Below, one piece after another: positions 19,401 to 25,744 of a stretch of 64,000 nucleotides of DNA. Under the pieces are notes generated by a model. The model made no database searches and was not told where the DNA came from. It saw only the letters and a program-made list of their open reading frames with translations. The stretch is from Mesostigma viride. Lineage: Eukaryota > Streptophyta > Mesostigmatophyceae > Mesostigmatales > Mesostigmataceae. The stretch is from assembly GCA_009746045.1 (NCBI GenBank), contig RPFO01000080.1, positions 11,323,764-11,387,763 on the forward strand, read 5' to 3'. How positions within the stretch are numbered: position 1 is the first letter of the stretch; the number at the start of each line of letters is the position of its first letter. Position numbers and translations under genes: made by a program.

Positions 19401-21485
19401 TGTTCGGGGTGTTCGGGGTGTTGGGGGTGTTCGGGGTGTTCGCGGTGTTCGGGGTGTTCGGGGTGTTGGGGTGTTCGGGGTGTTCGGGGTGTTCGGGGTG
19501 TTCGCGGTGTTCGGGGTGTTCGGGGTGTTCGGGGTGTTCGGGGTGTTCGGGGTGTTCGGGGTGTTCGGGGTGTTCGGGGTGTTCGGGGTGTTCGGGGTGT
19601 TCGGGGTGTTCGGGGTGTTCGGGGTGTTCGGGGTGTTCGGGGTGTTCGGGGTGTTCGGGGTGTTCGGGGTGTTCGGGGTGTTCGGGGTGTTCGGGGTGTT
19701 CGGGGTGTTCGGGGTGTTCGGGGTGTTCGGGGTGTTCGGGGTGTTCGGGTGTTCGGGGTGTTGGGGTGTTGGGGTGTTGGGGTGTTCGGGGTGTTCGGGT
19801 GTTCGGGGTGTTCGGGGTGTTCGGGGTGTTCGGGGTGTTCGGGGTGTTCGGGGTGTTCGGGGTGTTCGGGGTGTTCGGGGTGTTCGGGGTGTTCGGGGTG
19901 TTCGGGGTGTTCGGGGTGTTCGGGGTGTTCGGGGTGTTCGGGGTGTTCGGGGTGTTCGGGGTGTTCGGGGTGTTCGGGGTGTTCGGGTGTTCGCGGTGTT
20001 CGCGGTGTTCGGGGTGTTCCGGGTGTTCGGGGTGTTCGGGGTGTTCGGGGTGTTCGGGGTGTTCGGGGTGTTCGGGTGTTCGGGGTGTTCGGGGTGTTCG
20101 GGGTGTTCGGGGTGTTCGGGGTGTTCGGGGTGTTCGGGGTGTTCGGGGTGTTCGGGGTGTTCGGGGTGTTCGGGGTGTTCGGGGTGTTCGGGGTGTTCGG
20201 GGTGTTCGGGGTGTTCGCGGTGTTCGCGGTGTTCGGGGTGTTCGGGGTGTTCGGGGTGTTCGGGGTGTTCGGGGTGTTCGGGGTGTTCGGGGTGTTCGGG
20301 GTGTTCGGGGTGTGGTCATCGTTGCTGTTGCCGCCGGCAAAGACTAACTGCTCAGAGCTCACGAGCACCGCGCAGAGGGTGGGGGTGGGAGGACAGTTGT
20401 ATTCAAATCAAAGTCTTCCCATGTGGTACACCTTTTTTGCGGCTGTGGTTGGTTTAGTTGTTGTCGCTGTTGTTAATTGAAGTATTCCCATTTTGTGGAC
20501 GAATACATCCACGACCAGAGCCAGGACGCACCATTGCATGCACCGGGAGGTTGCGAGGTTTCGCGTCATAGTCTCTGTTTCGCTTCCATTTCCCATAGAA
20601 TGAGCTTCCAAGTTCTGTTTGGCATCTGGGAGATGGTACTCCAGCACACTTCCCCCCACCCTACCCGAACCCCCCCCCCCAACCCCCCACCCACCCCACC
20701 CCACCCACCCACCCACCCACCCACCCATCCACCCACCCACCCACCCACCCACCCACCCACCCACCCACCCACCCACCCACCCACCCACCCACCCACCCAC
20801 CCACCCACCCACCCACCCCCGCCCCGCCCCGCCCCCGCCCGCCCGCCCCGCCCGCCCCGCCCGCCCCGCCCGCCCCGCCCGCCCGCCGCCCCGCCCGCCC
20901 GCCCCGCCCCGCCCCGCCCCGCCCCGCCCCGCCCCGCCCCGCCCCGCCCCGCCCCGCCCCGCCCCGCCCCGCCCCGCCCCGCCCCGCCCCGCCCCGCCCC
21001 GCCCCCCGCCCCGCCCCGCCCCGCCCGCCCCCCCCCCCGCCCCGCCCCCCGCCGCCCCGCCCCCCCCCCCCCCCCCCCCCCCCGCCCGCCCCCGCCCCCC
21101 CGCCCCCCCCCCCGCCCCGCCCCGCCCCGCCCCGCCCCGCCCCACCCCGCCCCACCCCGCCCACCCCCCCCGTCCAGCCCCAGCCCCACCCCCACCCCAC
21201 CCCACCCCACCCCACCCCACCCCACCCCACCCCACCCCACCCCACCCCACCCCGGTTTGTTTATGCGTATGCGTATGTGGGGGGTGGGCAGGAGAAGGTG
21301 GACATTTTTTAGTTTATCAATGGGTTCTTGCGTCTGCGTTGCTGGTACATGAGTCGGGCTGCGATGGCGTGGATCACATTGGTAACTGACGTGGTGACAT
21401 GGTGACGGTTGCGCTCTGACAGGTTTACGGCGAAGCTGCAGAAGAAAGCAGTGGGGCAGGCGCCGGAGCAGCATCTGTCCCCTAG
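5665..21485 (+). CDS. NOS: Nitric oxide synthase-ankyrin-globin fusion protein (six exons)
   Basis: Spliced gene: exons 5665-7428, 11400-12209, 13882-14790, 15312-15995, 17638-18060 and 21423-21485 (stop TAG). All five introns are GT-AG and phase 0, giving 1,550 residues. Order: acylation-type N-terminus (MGLTCFKK), NOS oxygenase (about 118-505) with haem-ligand Cys200 in WRNAPKC and substrate-binding Glu381 in the GWYADTE motif, a basic amphipathic linker (about 517-545) where animal NOS binds calmodulin, FMN domain, FAD domain (RAYS at 920), NADPH domain (GAGTG at 995), ankyrin repeats (about 1188-1350), globin (about 1375-1535; candidate distal His1448, proximal His1480), Ala/Gly tail. NOS oxidises L-arginine to citrulline and NO using NADPH. 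A fused globin suggests in-cis NO dioxygenation to nitrate, as described for the cyanobacterial SyNOS, although there the globin is N-terminal. Splice sites are inferred from frame, consensus and domain continuity; no transcript was available. Confidence 0.9.
7429..8260 (+). repeat. Intron 1, 5' part: degenerate copies of the exon 1 donor junction
   Basis: Begins at the real donor (GTCATCCAG/GTACGG). It then contains about 20 imperfect repeats of the junction string GTCATCCAGGTGGGTTG at irregular spacing, for example near 7480, 7507, 7534, 7557, 7630, 7764, 7832, 7868, 7938, 8039, 8063, 8137, 8233 and 8258. Many retain a consensus CAG/GT donor. Confidence 0.85.
8261..10850 (+). repeat. 70-bp minisatellite, 37 tandem units (NOS intron 1)
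   Basis: TCCAGGTA recurs at 8261 and every 70 bp up to 10851, which is 37 complete units. The units are nearly identical: occasional TTGG to TCGG changes near 9404, 9894 and 10104, and GGG to GGGG-type variants near 8271 and 10301. Each unit contains GCCATCCAGGTAGGG, a consensus 5' splice site related to the real exon 1 donor. Near identity implies recent expansion or homogenisation. Confidence 0.97.
11120..11210. repeat. Interstitial telomeric repeat flanked by 17-bp direct repeats
   Basis: Two to three CCCTAAA units followed by about six CCTAAAA units (about 57 bp). Both sides carry ACTCATCATATGGGGCC, at 11120-11136 and 11194-11210. CCCTAAA is the plant-type telomere unit; CCTAAAA (TTTTAGG on the other strand) is a variant seen in some algae. 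The flanking duplication indicates insertion at a staggered break rather than an old chromosome end. Confidence 0.85.
11400..12209 (+). CDS. NOS: NOS exon 2: rest of FMN domain and start of FAD domain (residues 589-858)
   Basis: The acceptor is CCACCCTCAG and the first codons read [18 protein letters not shown], which matches the second FMN-binding loop of NOS/P450-reductase flavodoxin domains. [13 protein letters not shown] follows, the conserved FGLGSxxYxxFC-type signature, then a helix ending [13 protein letters not shown] that closes the FMN domain. From about residue 715 the sequence enters the FAD-binding region ([10 protein letters not shown] is the PGDH motif). The FMN domain is shorter than in nNOS/eNOS and lacks the long autoinhibitory insert found there, as in iNOS-like and algal enzymes. 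The exon ends GCAGTGCAG before GTGAGAAGG, phase 0. Confidence 0.9.
12295..12465 (+). mobile_element. LINE 3'-UTR relic in NOS intron 2
   Basis: The block beginning GAGCTTTGACATGGCTCT and running to CTGCTGTAAGTAATTATAT closely matches the 3' UTR of the endonuclease-bearing LINE at 44405-44490. The ACTCTGCTGTAAGTAATTATAT end is present twice (about 12364 and 12419). No coding part remains. This is an extreme 5'-truncated insertion in the sense orientation. Confidence 0.75.
12880..13578. repeat. Two adjoining 9-bp minisatellites (NOS intron 2)
   Basis: About 12880-13315 is (GGTGGCAAY)n, grading into GGTGGCAAG at its end. After a short (AACAGTCCA)n bridge, about 13390-13578 is (GATGGTCCA)n. A third, weaker GGGTGAAAA-type repeat follows at 13645-13690. 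Since 9 is a multiple of 3, all frames stay open and give spurious Gly-Gly-Asn, His-Arg-Cys or Asp-His-Leu repeat proteins. I do not regard any of these as genes. Confidence 0.95.
13882..14790 (+). CDS. NOS: NOS exon 3: FAD and NADPH-binding reductase (residues 859-1161)
   Basis: The acceptor is GGCATCTCCAG. The coding stretch starts [29 protein letters not shown] at 920 is the FAD-binding RxYS motif, and [12 protein letters not shown] corresponds to the GxCSxxL/I element. [18 protein letters not shown] (995 onward) binds the nicotinamide/pyrophosphate of [28 protein letters not shown] and [10 protein letters not shown] are the remaining NADPH-domain signatures, and [15 protein letters not shown] is the NOS C-terminal element. 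In animal NOS the polypeptide ends about here; in this gene it continues through exons 4 to 6. The exon ends AGCCTGGCACAG before GTACGTGAGG. Confidence 0.93.
14791..15311 (+). other. NOS intron 3 with one copy of each of its own splice junctions
   Basis: Short intron (521 bp). 14898-14931 reads like the exon 3 end plus donor (AGCCTGGCGCAGGTACAGG against AGCCTGGCACAGGTACGTG). 15143-15179 reads like the exon 4 acceptor and start (GCGACAAGAGGGCGACGTCG against GCGACAGGACGGCGACGTCG). Confidence 0.8.
15312..15995 (+). CDS. NOS: NOS exon 4: ankyrin repeats and first globin helix (residues 1162-1389)
   Basis: After acceptor TTGCGACAG the frame reads [13 protein letters not shown]. Ankyrin-type units are visible at [20 protein letters not shown] (1191 on), [20 protein letters not shown] (about 1290 on) and [20 protein letters not shown] (about 1324 on). 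A more degenerate unit may lie between the first and second. Ankyrin repeats usually mediate protein binding; here they could orient the globin against the reductase. The exon ends [13 protein letters not shown], which is the typical start of helix A in a globin, so intron 4 splits the globin domain near its beginning. The donor is GTTCAG/GTGAGAAAG. Confidence 0.88.
15996..16318 (+). repeat. NOS intron 4, 5' part: three copies of the exon 4 end and donor
   Basis: The exon 4 end (CTGGGCATCACGCCGGAGCA, then CAGATCACTATCGTTCAGGT) recurs as a longer copy at 16078-16126 (encoding [13 protein letters not shown] in place of [13 protein letters not shown]), and as shorter copies at about 16160-16190 and 16215-16247. 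The last two keep a CAG/GT donor. The segment ends in a C18 run at about 16293-16310. Confidence 0.85.
16319..16810 (+). repeat. 97-bp minisatellite, five units plus a partial (NOS intron 4)
   Basis: CCTGGTCATGG recurs at 16321, 16418, 16515, 16612, 16709 and 16806, exactly 97 bp apart. The head of each unit (GGCTCCTGGTCATGGCTTTA) resembles the first bases of exon 5 (GGCTCGTGGTCATGGCTCTC). Further single copies of this acceptor-plus-exon head occur at about 16913, 17064 and 17353, the first and last behind C-rich tracts. Confidence 0.93.
17638..18060 (+). CDS. NOS: NOS exon 5: globin domain (residues 1390-1530)
   Basis: Acceptor CTATCCTTGCAG, then [20 protein letters not shown], continuing the globin helix A begun in exon 4. 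[11 protein letters not shown] carries the CD1 Phe. MRSHGLRV places a His (1448) at the likely distal E7 position, and [16 protein letters not shown] places a His (1480) at proximal F8 in the KRHxxYGVxxxHY pattern of neuroglobin-like and bacterial single-domain globins. [14 protein letters not shown] is helix H. With both histidines and CD1 Phe present, the domain should bind haem. In cis with an NADPH-flavin reductase, it could act as an NO dioxygenase or NO/O2 sensor; this is inference. Donor CAGCGG/GTGAGG, phase 0. Confidence 0.9.
18356..20318 (+). repeat. 9-bp minisatellite (TGTTCGGGG)n, about 218 units (NOS intron 5)
   Basis: Almost uninterrupted tandem TGTTCGGGG with scattered TGTTCGCGG, TGTTCCGGG, TGTTGGGGG and 8-bp TGTTCGGG variants; the 8-mers shift the reading frame. 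Reading frames of more than 670 codons on both strands (Val-Phe-Gly, Cys-Ser-Gly, Thr-Pro-Asn repeats) are artefacts. A GGGG run every 9 nt on the transcribed-RNA strand makes G-quadruplexes likely. Copies of the exon 5 donor junction lie just before (18261-18306) and just after (20357-20385) the array. Confidence 0.97.
20645..21257. repeat. C-rich low-complexity tract (NOS intron 5)
   Basis: Successive blocks of (CCCA)n (20699-20815), (CCCCG)n with CCCGC variants (20818-21020), long C runs (21020-21115), (CCCCG)n again and (CCCCA)n (21180-21253). The plus strand is almost free of G in places. This is opposite to the G-rich array upstream in the same intron, so the two parts of the intron RNA could pair. 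The long open frames on either strand (Pro-Arg or Gly-Trp-rich) are low-complexity artefacts. Confidence 0.95.
21423..21485 (+). CDS. NOS: NOS exon 6: C-terminal tail, 20 residues plus stop (proposed)
   Basis: The reading [20 protein letters not shown] then TAG follows acceptor GCTCTGACAG. It continues in phase 0 from exon 5, and VYGEAAEE fits the end of globin helix H, where aromatic-x-x-Ala-Ala patterns are usual. The alternative, reading through the donor at 18061, stops after five residues (VREHV). The distance from exon 5 is 3.36 kb, filled mostly by two low-complexity arrays. Confidence is moderate because the exon is short and was chosen by frame and family fit. Confidence 0.6.
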   Translation, partial: VYGEAAEESSGAGAGAASVP

Positions 21486-21937
21486 AACAATCCATCGAGC
21501 CCCGCGTTGACGACGTTAGGTCTGGGATATTATCAAAGAGACAACCAGCCCATTATATCTGCCCACGGATGCCCCACTGAGCCTACCTACGAGAGAAATG
21601 GGGAGGTTAACTCTCTGCCCCATATGCATTGGTCTTTTATTGTTTTATCTTTGCTGTCAGCTATATTTACATTCATGAGCACATTGGCTTAACGGGTAAT
21701 TCTCTGGCCCATGTGCCTTGGCCTTTGATTGTTTTGTCGTTGTTGTCAGCTATATTTACGTTCATGAGCACCCGCTGAGGCATGTAATGTGGCAGTTTGT
21801 CCGGGTACAATGTTTATGCGAGTCACAATTAATTACGCGAGTCACAATTATGCGAGTCACAAGGGTTGGTAATAAACGCTTTGCAAAGCAACCACCCTGA
21901 TTAGTTTGGATTCCGATTGTGTAGTTGAAAGAGTCTT
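21486..21937 (+). other. 3' flank of the NOS gene up to the LTR element
   Basis: 452 bp between the stop codon and the outer LTR retrotransposon. It contains a roughly 90-bp imperfect tandem duplication (about 21600-21690 and 21692-21775; both halves include GTCAGCTATATTTAC and TTCATGAGCAC) and a short GCGAGTCACAATTA repeat at about 21818-21862. A TGTAA, the poly(A) signal of some green algae, occurs at 21784-21788, but I cannot show that it is used. Confidence 0.4.
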
Positions 21938-22680
21938 TGTAACATCCTAGCCCCGGCGTCTAACCTCGGGCCGAGGTAGCACCTATTTCAAATGCGAAAG
22001 ATCTTTTCCTACTGCCAGGACAGGGGATGCAATGCCAATTTACAATATCGTCATTAATACAAATTATCAATCATGCCAGGGTCGGCTTTACCCAAATGGG
22101 ACAAGGTTGAAAAACTAATCACTCCCCAAGGGGAGGGTAGTGACGCTACTCCATAGCTGAGTATCAAGCGCGTGAGAAGGTTGGGCCACCTTCCTTGCTA
22201 ATATTCCTTGCCACCGGCTCTGTCCTGACCACACTTCAACAGTGGGCCGACATGGGCCGTCGGGCGCAAACACACAAATAATACTAAGTACGTGGCTCAC
22301 ACATTTATGTCCACAATTCCCACTTAATGTCTTTTGGTCCTACGAAAAGGCGCCGGGCCATCCGGCCCTTACCAAACATGGTCACACAATTAGGGACGCA
22401 TTCGGCACAATTAACTTGGGTGCATGCTGGCTGTTGATGCCACGGGAGGTACTACGCAGCGCAGCCGGTGCTGACCATATACCTAAAGCTACCGGACGGT
22501 ACCACATTGGTTCCGACCGGGTACATGCACAACCGGCTGCACCAAGTCGGTATCATGTATAACTTTCTGCACACTTGTCCAAATTCAGCGGAACCTGGGG
22601 CGATTGCACGGACGTAATAAACTCTACGTCCAAGCAGTTACGGCGGGAGCGTAACACTACTGTTGCGTTGGGATGCAACA
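21938..22680 (-). repeat. 3' LTR of the outer element
   Basis: 743 bp, starts TGTAACATCC and ends GGGATGCAACA on the plus strand. Nearly identical to 41822-42564. Preceded by the GTCTT target duplication. Confidence 0.93.
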
Positions 22681-22696
22681 CTCCTCCCCCTCCTCC
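22681..22696 (-). other. Polypurine tract of the outer element
   Basis: On the minus strand GGAGGAGGGGGAGGAG lies directly before the 3' LTR start TGTTGCATCC, the expected plus-strand primer site. Confidence 0.75.
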
Positions 22697-22946
22697 ATGA
22701 GGTGGGAGCCGAAGGGAGGAACCATGAACAATCCTATATCATGCAGGGGCTTTCAGACTTCAACCACGGGTACGGCCTTACAGGGATCAGCAGTCGCCAG
22801 AATAAACAGTTCGTGCGACTTGTTCGCCAGGGCGGGGGCCTGCCTGACTGGAACCTGTTTCAAACGGCGGGGACTCTCCTGATACTGATGGTATCAGGCC
22901 TCCATTGGTCAAGGCGTGGGGCGCACCGCCTTACCGACTGGCTGCT

Positions 22947-23679
22947 TTTAACACGTATGGCTATTTAAAATAGCGCCTTAGTGATTGAGAATGAATGCGA
23001 AAGACCTTTGACTTCCTATGCGTCACAGCGCACGATGGTGGCTTAAGAATACTCGTCACACAATACGAATAAGCTCAAACCCGGAAAACCGGTTTCGTAT
23101 ATTACAATGTTACCACACAGATTAAAACACTCAATGCGGGAAGACTTACACCCAGTAGGCGAGGGATTCACACTCGAGCCCACAGGAGATTTACACTCCA
23201 GGATTAAGCGATGGTAAATAATCTGTAGAGCAACGTGGTAAATTACGATACAAGGTCCGGATTGCTGGCATAGCTCGTGCCTTCCTATTTTGTCCCTTCG
23301 TCCCCGTTGGTGGCTGCGCCTGGCGCTGCCAACCAGGCATGACGTGAGGTCCGCGGGGACGGGCTTCTCGAACCGTCTAGAACACATTAAAGACCAGTAC
23401 GGCTAGAGGCCTCTCCTGAAAAATATCCAAATGTCCGTAGGTACCATCATAACGCATGTGCAGTGCCACTTGGCTGTCCGTAACTCCCGTTCAGGCGCTA
23501 GGTCTGCCTACGGCGCAAAGGCCAAGTTCGTCAGCAAAACTTCTACACTTACTTCCACACGGATTGCCTCGGCTGCCAACTATACTATGGCCTCGGCACT
23601 GGCGCCGGATTACGGTCGGCGCCGATCGACCGGGACGGATAATTTAATACCACAAATGGCATGTTGCATCCGTGCAACA
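22947..23679 (-). repeat. 3' LTR of the nested chromovirus
   Basis: 733 bp, matches 32766-33501 with about 1% differences. A 114-codon minus-strand frame (23043-23387) is repeated identically in the other LTR and is part of the LTR, not a gene. Confidence 0.92.
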
Positions 23680-23693
23680 CACCTCCCCCCCCC
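23680..23693 (-). other. Polypurine tract of the chromovirus
   Basis: On the minus strand a G9AGGTG tract directly precedes the LTR start TGTTGCACGG. Confidence 0.7.
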
Positions 23694-24233
23694 AACAAAA
23701 GAGGCGGCTACTCCTGTAGCCGGGACTTATAAATGACTGTATACATGGTCACTGTTCCCTTCCAGGGCACGCATCGATCGTGCCAATTGTCACCGTCCGT
23801 TGGCGATGGTTTACGGCGCCGGGCGGTAAGGGCTCGGGCGGTGACCCCCACGAGCGGAGCCCCCACGGCCATGCCCGCGCAGAGGTGCGGCCGGGCGTTG
23901 ACGCCGGTGGACACGCTCAGCCGGCGCGGCCTCAGCCGGCTCGGGAAGAGGCAGGCCATTGGCCTGGACTAGGGCGGGCTGGAAGGTGAGTTGCCGCTCG
24001 CCGGCGCGTGCATCATGGCGTTTGGCCAGGTTGACATCCCGCAGCGCCTCCAGTGGGAAAACGCTCAAGAAGGCGGCGAGGAACTTGTGTCGGGTGAGGG
24101 ACACCGAACCTCCTGTCCAAACGATACCGCACCGAATAACTCGCCCATGGACCCCTGGGGCGGGGCGGCCTGCATCAAGGCTGCCAATGCACATGCAAGG
24201 AGCATTACGCAAAAGGTAGGAGAAGGGCCGGAA

Positions 24234-24416
24234 TTATGCCAACCCTGCCCGGGCTTTATACTCCTGTAGCAAGCGTGCACAGCCCGTGAGTCCAGCCTCA
24301 GCTACCCATGAGTGCTCTAGCTCTGTTTGGGAGAACTTCCACTTAAGGAGGTACTCGCGGCGGCGGCCTCGATTGCGGTGGGCTACAATGTCCTCGACCT
24401 CATCCTCGGGTCGCCC
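24234..24416 (-). pseudogene. Integrase C-terminal chromodomain, out of frame
   Basis: A minus-strand frame different from the integrase frame reads EDEVEDIVAHRNRGRRREYL, then LKWKFSQTELEHSWVAE and a LLQEYKARAGLA end before TAA at 24234-24236. This is a chromodomain (VExIxxHRxxRGxxEYLVKWK...WEP pattern). The integrase frame departs from it at about 24413, so a 1-nt indel has cut the chromodomain off. It marks the element as a chromovirus, whose chromodomain can direct integration to marked chromatin. Confidence 0.8.
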
Positions 24417-25675
24417 GTCTCGGGGTTGAACTCCAAGGGGGCGGGTGCCATGACACGACCTGGGAAGGTGCTCTTGCGGTAAAGCTTCAGCTGGTCAACG
24501 TGGAAAACATTGGACTTCAGCTGCCACGAGTCCGGGATGGCGACAGACACCATCACCTCATTGAACACCTTCTCCACCAGATACGGTCCAAGGAATAAGG
24601 GGCGGAGCTTGACCTTCAGGCTGTCCTCGAACTTGTGCGAGAAGCGGCCTTGGTGGGGGCCCTCAATTAAAACCAAGTCACCTGCTTCGATTGCAGGGGT
24701 GCGCCTGTCCAGGGTACTTTGGACTCGCGCCATGTACTTGGCACGCGCCTGACGTAGGCCACTTATGGCGCTGGAATGAGCTTGCACCATCCGTTGTACC
24801 AGCTCCCGCGCCCCTGCGACTGTGGAGCGTAGCTCCGTTGTCGTGGTGATGGCTGGGGCGGTCAAGAGATCGGTGGGGGTAAGGGGATGCCTGCCTGTAT
24901 CAAGAAAGAACGGGGTATACCCGTGGGCAGAATGGGGGGCATTATTGAGTGAAAACTCAATGAATCCCAGCACTTCGTCCCAATTCCTCCCGTCTCGATC
25001 CAGGTAGTGCCGCAGTGCCTCTTCCACCACCCGATTCACTCTCTCCACCATGTGAGAAGAGCTACTGTGATAGGCCGTACCCATAGACAACTTAGTCCCG
25101 ACGACCTGAAAAAATGAGGTCCAAAATTTCGACGTGAACAGCTTGTCCTTGTCGGTGATAAATTGTCGGGGCATGCCATGGAGCCGGAACACATTGTTTA
25201 GGAACAAGTGGGCACACTCTTCCGCCGTCAGGGTGGCCTTGCAGGGGATTAAATGGCATCTCCGCGTGAGCCGGTCCACCACTACCAGGATCTGAGCATT
25301 GCCCGCCTTGGTCTCTGGCAAGGGCCCAATGAAATCCATCATCACCGAGTCCCAAGGGAACATGGGGTCTGGAATTTCCTTTGGAACGCCCTGTTTGCCC
25401 GTATTCCGTGGCTTCATGTGCTGGCAGCTGTCACAGGTACTGACATACTCCCGCACATCCCGAGCCATCTTAGGCCAATAGTAGGACCTCCGGGCCCTCG
25501 CTAACAGCCTGTCCTGGCCTTGGTGTCCCCCCAAGACGGAGTCATGTAACTCAAATAATACCTCAGCGCGGCATATTTGGGGGACATACAAGCGCCATGA
25601 GTCTTGACGGGCCGCCTGGCCACTGACATTCACGTAAAGGAACCCGTTTTGAAACTTGGCTGGGTAGCCGTCCAT
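24383..25675 (-). CDS. int: Ty3/gypsy integrase
   Basis: 430 residues. An HHCC zinc-binding region opens the domain (HDSVLGGHQG ... CDSCQHMK). The DDE core shows its first Asp in MMDFIGPLPE, its second in FITDKDKLFTSKFW, and Glu in the SSSSHMVERVNR motif, where most relatives have HPQTDGQTER. GPYLVEKVFNEV near the end is the GPY/F module of gypsy integrases. Integrase joins the LTR cDNA ends to host DNA. It shares its frame with the RT ORF and is separated from it by one TAG (25745-25747). The C-terminal 15 residues run out of frame before the chromodomain. Confidence 0.9.
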   Translation of the reverse strand: MDGYPAKFQNGFLYVNVSGQAARQDSWRLYVPQICRAEVLFELHDSVLGGHQGQDRLLARARRSYYWPKMARDVREYVSTCDSCQHMKPRNTGKQGVPKEIPDPMFPWDSVMMDFIGPLPETKAGNAQILVVVDRLTRRCHLIPCKATLTAEECAHLFLNNVFRLHGMPRQFITDKDKLFTSKFWTSFFQVVGTKLSMGTAYHSSSSHMVERVNRVVEEALRHYLDRDGRNWDEVLGFIEFSLNNAPHSAHGYTPFFLDTGRHPLTPTDLLTAPAITTTTELRSTVAGARELVQRMVQAHSSAISGLRQARAKYMARVQSTLDRRTPAIEAGDLVLIEGPHQGRFSHKFEDSLKVKLRPLFLGPYLVEKVFNEVMVSVAIPDSWQLKSNVFHVDQLKLYRKSTFPGRVMAPAPLEFNPETGDPRMRSRTL

Positions 25676-25744
25676 GCTCTGAGGGCGGGCAGCTATGGCT
25701 TCATTTGCCTTCCTCAGTGACCGTGAAGCGCGAGATGAGGCGCT

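Noticed and set aside
18314-20457. Reading frames of 460-680 codons on both strands
   Set aside because: They are pure translations of the 9-bp TGTTCGGGG array (Val-Phe-Gly-Val, Thr-Pro-Asn and similar) inside intron 5; unit length divisible by 3 keeps all frames open.
20408-21495. Pro-rich and Gly/Trp-rich reading frames
   Set aside because: Low-complexity C-rich tract in intron 5; overlapping frames on both strands without codon structure.
22242-22562. 106-codon frame repeated at 42126-42446
   Set aside because: Lies within the outer LTR pair; same reason.
23043-23387. 114-codon frame present identically at 32862-33206
   Set aside because: Both copies are inside LTRs of the same element; the identity reflects LTR duplication, not a gene family.
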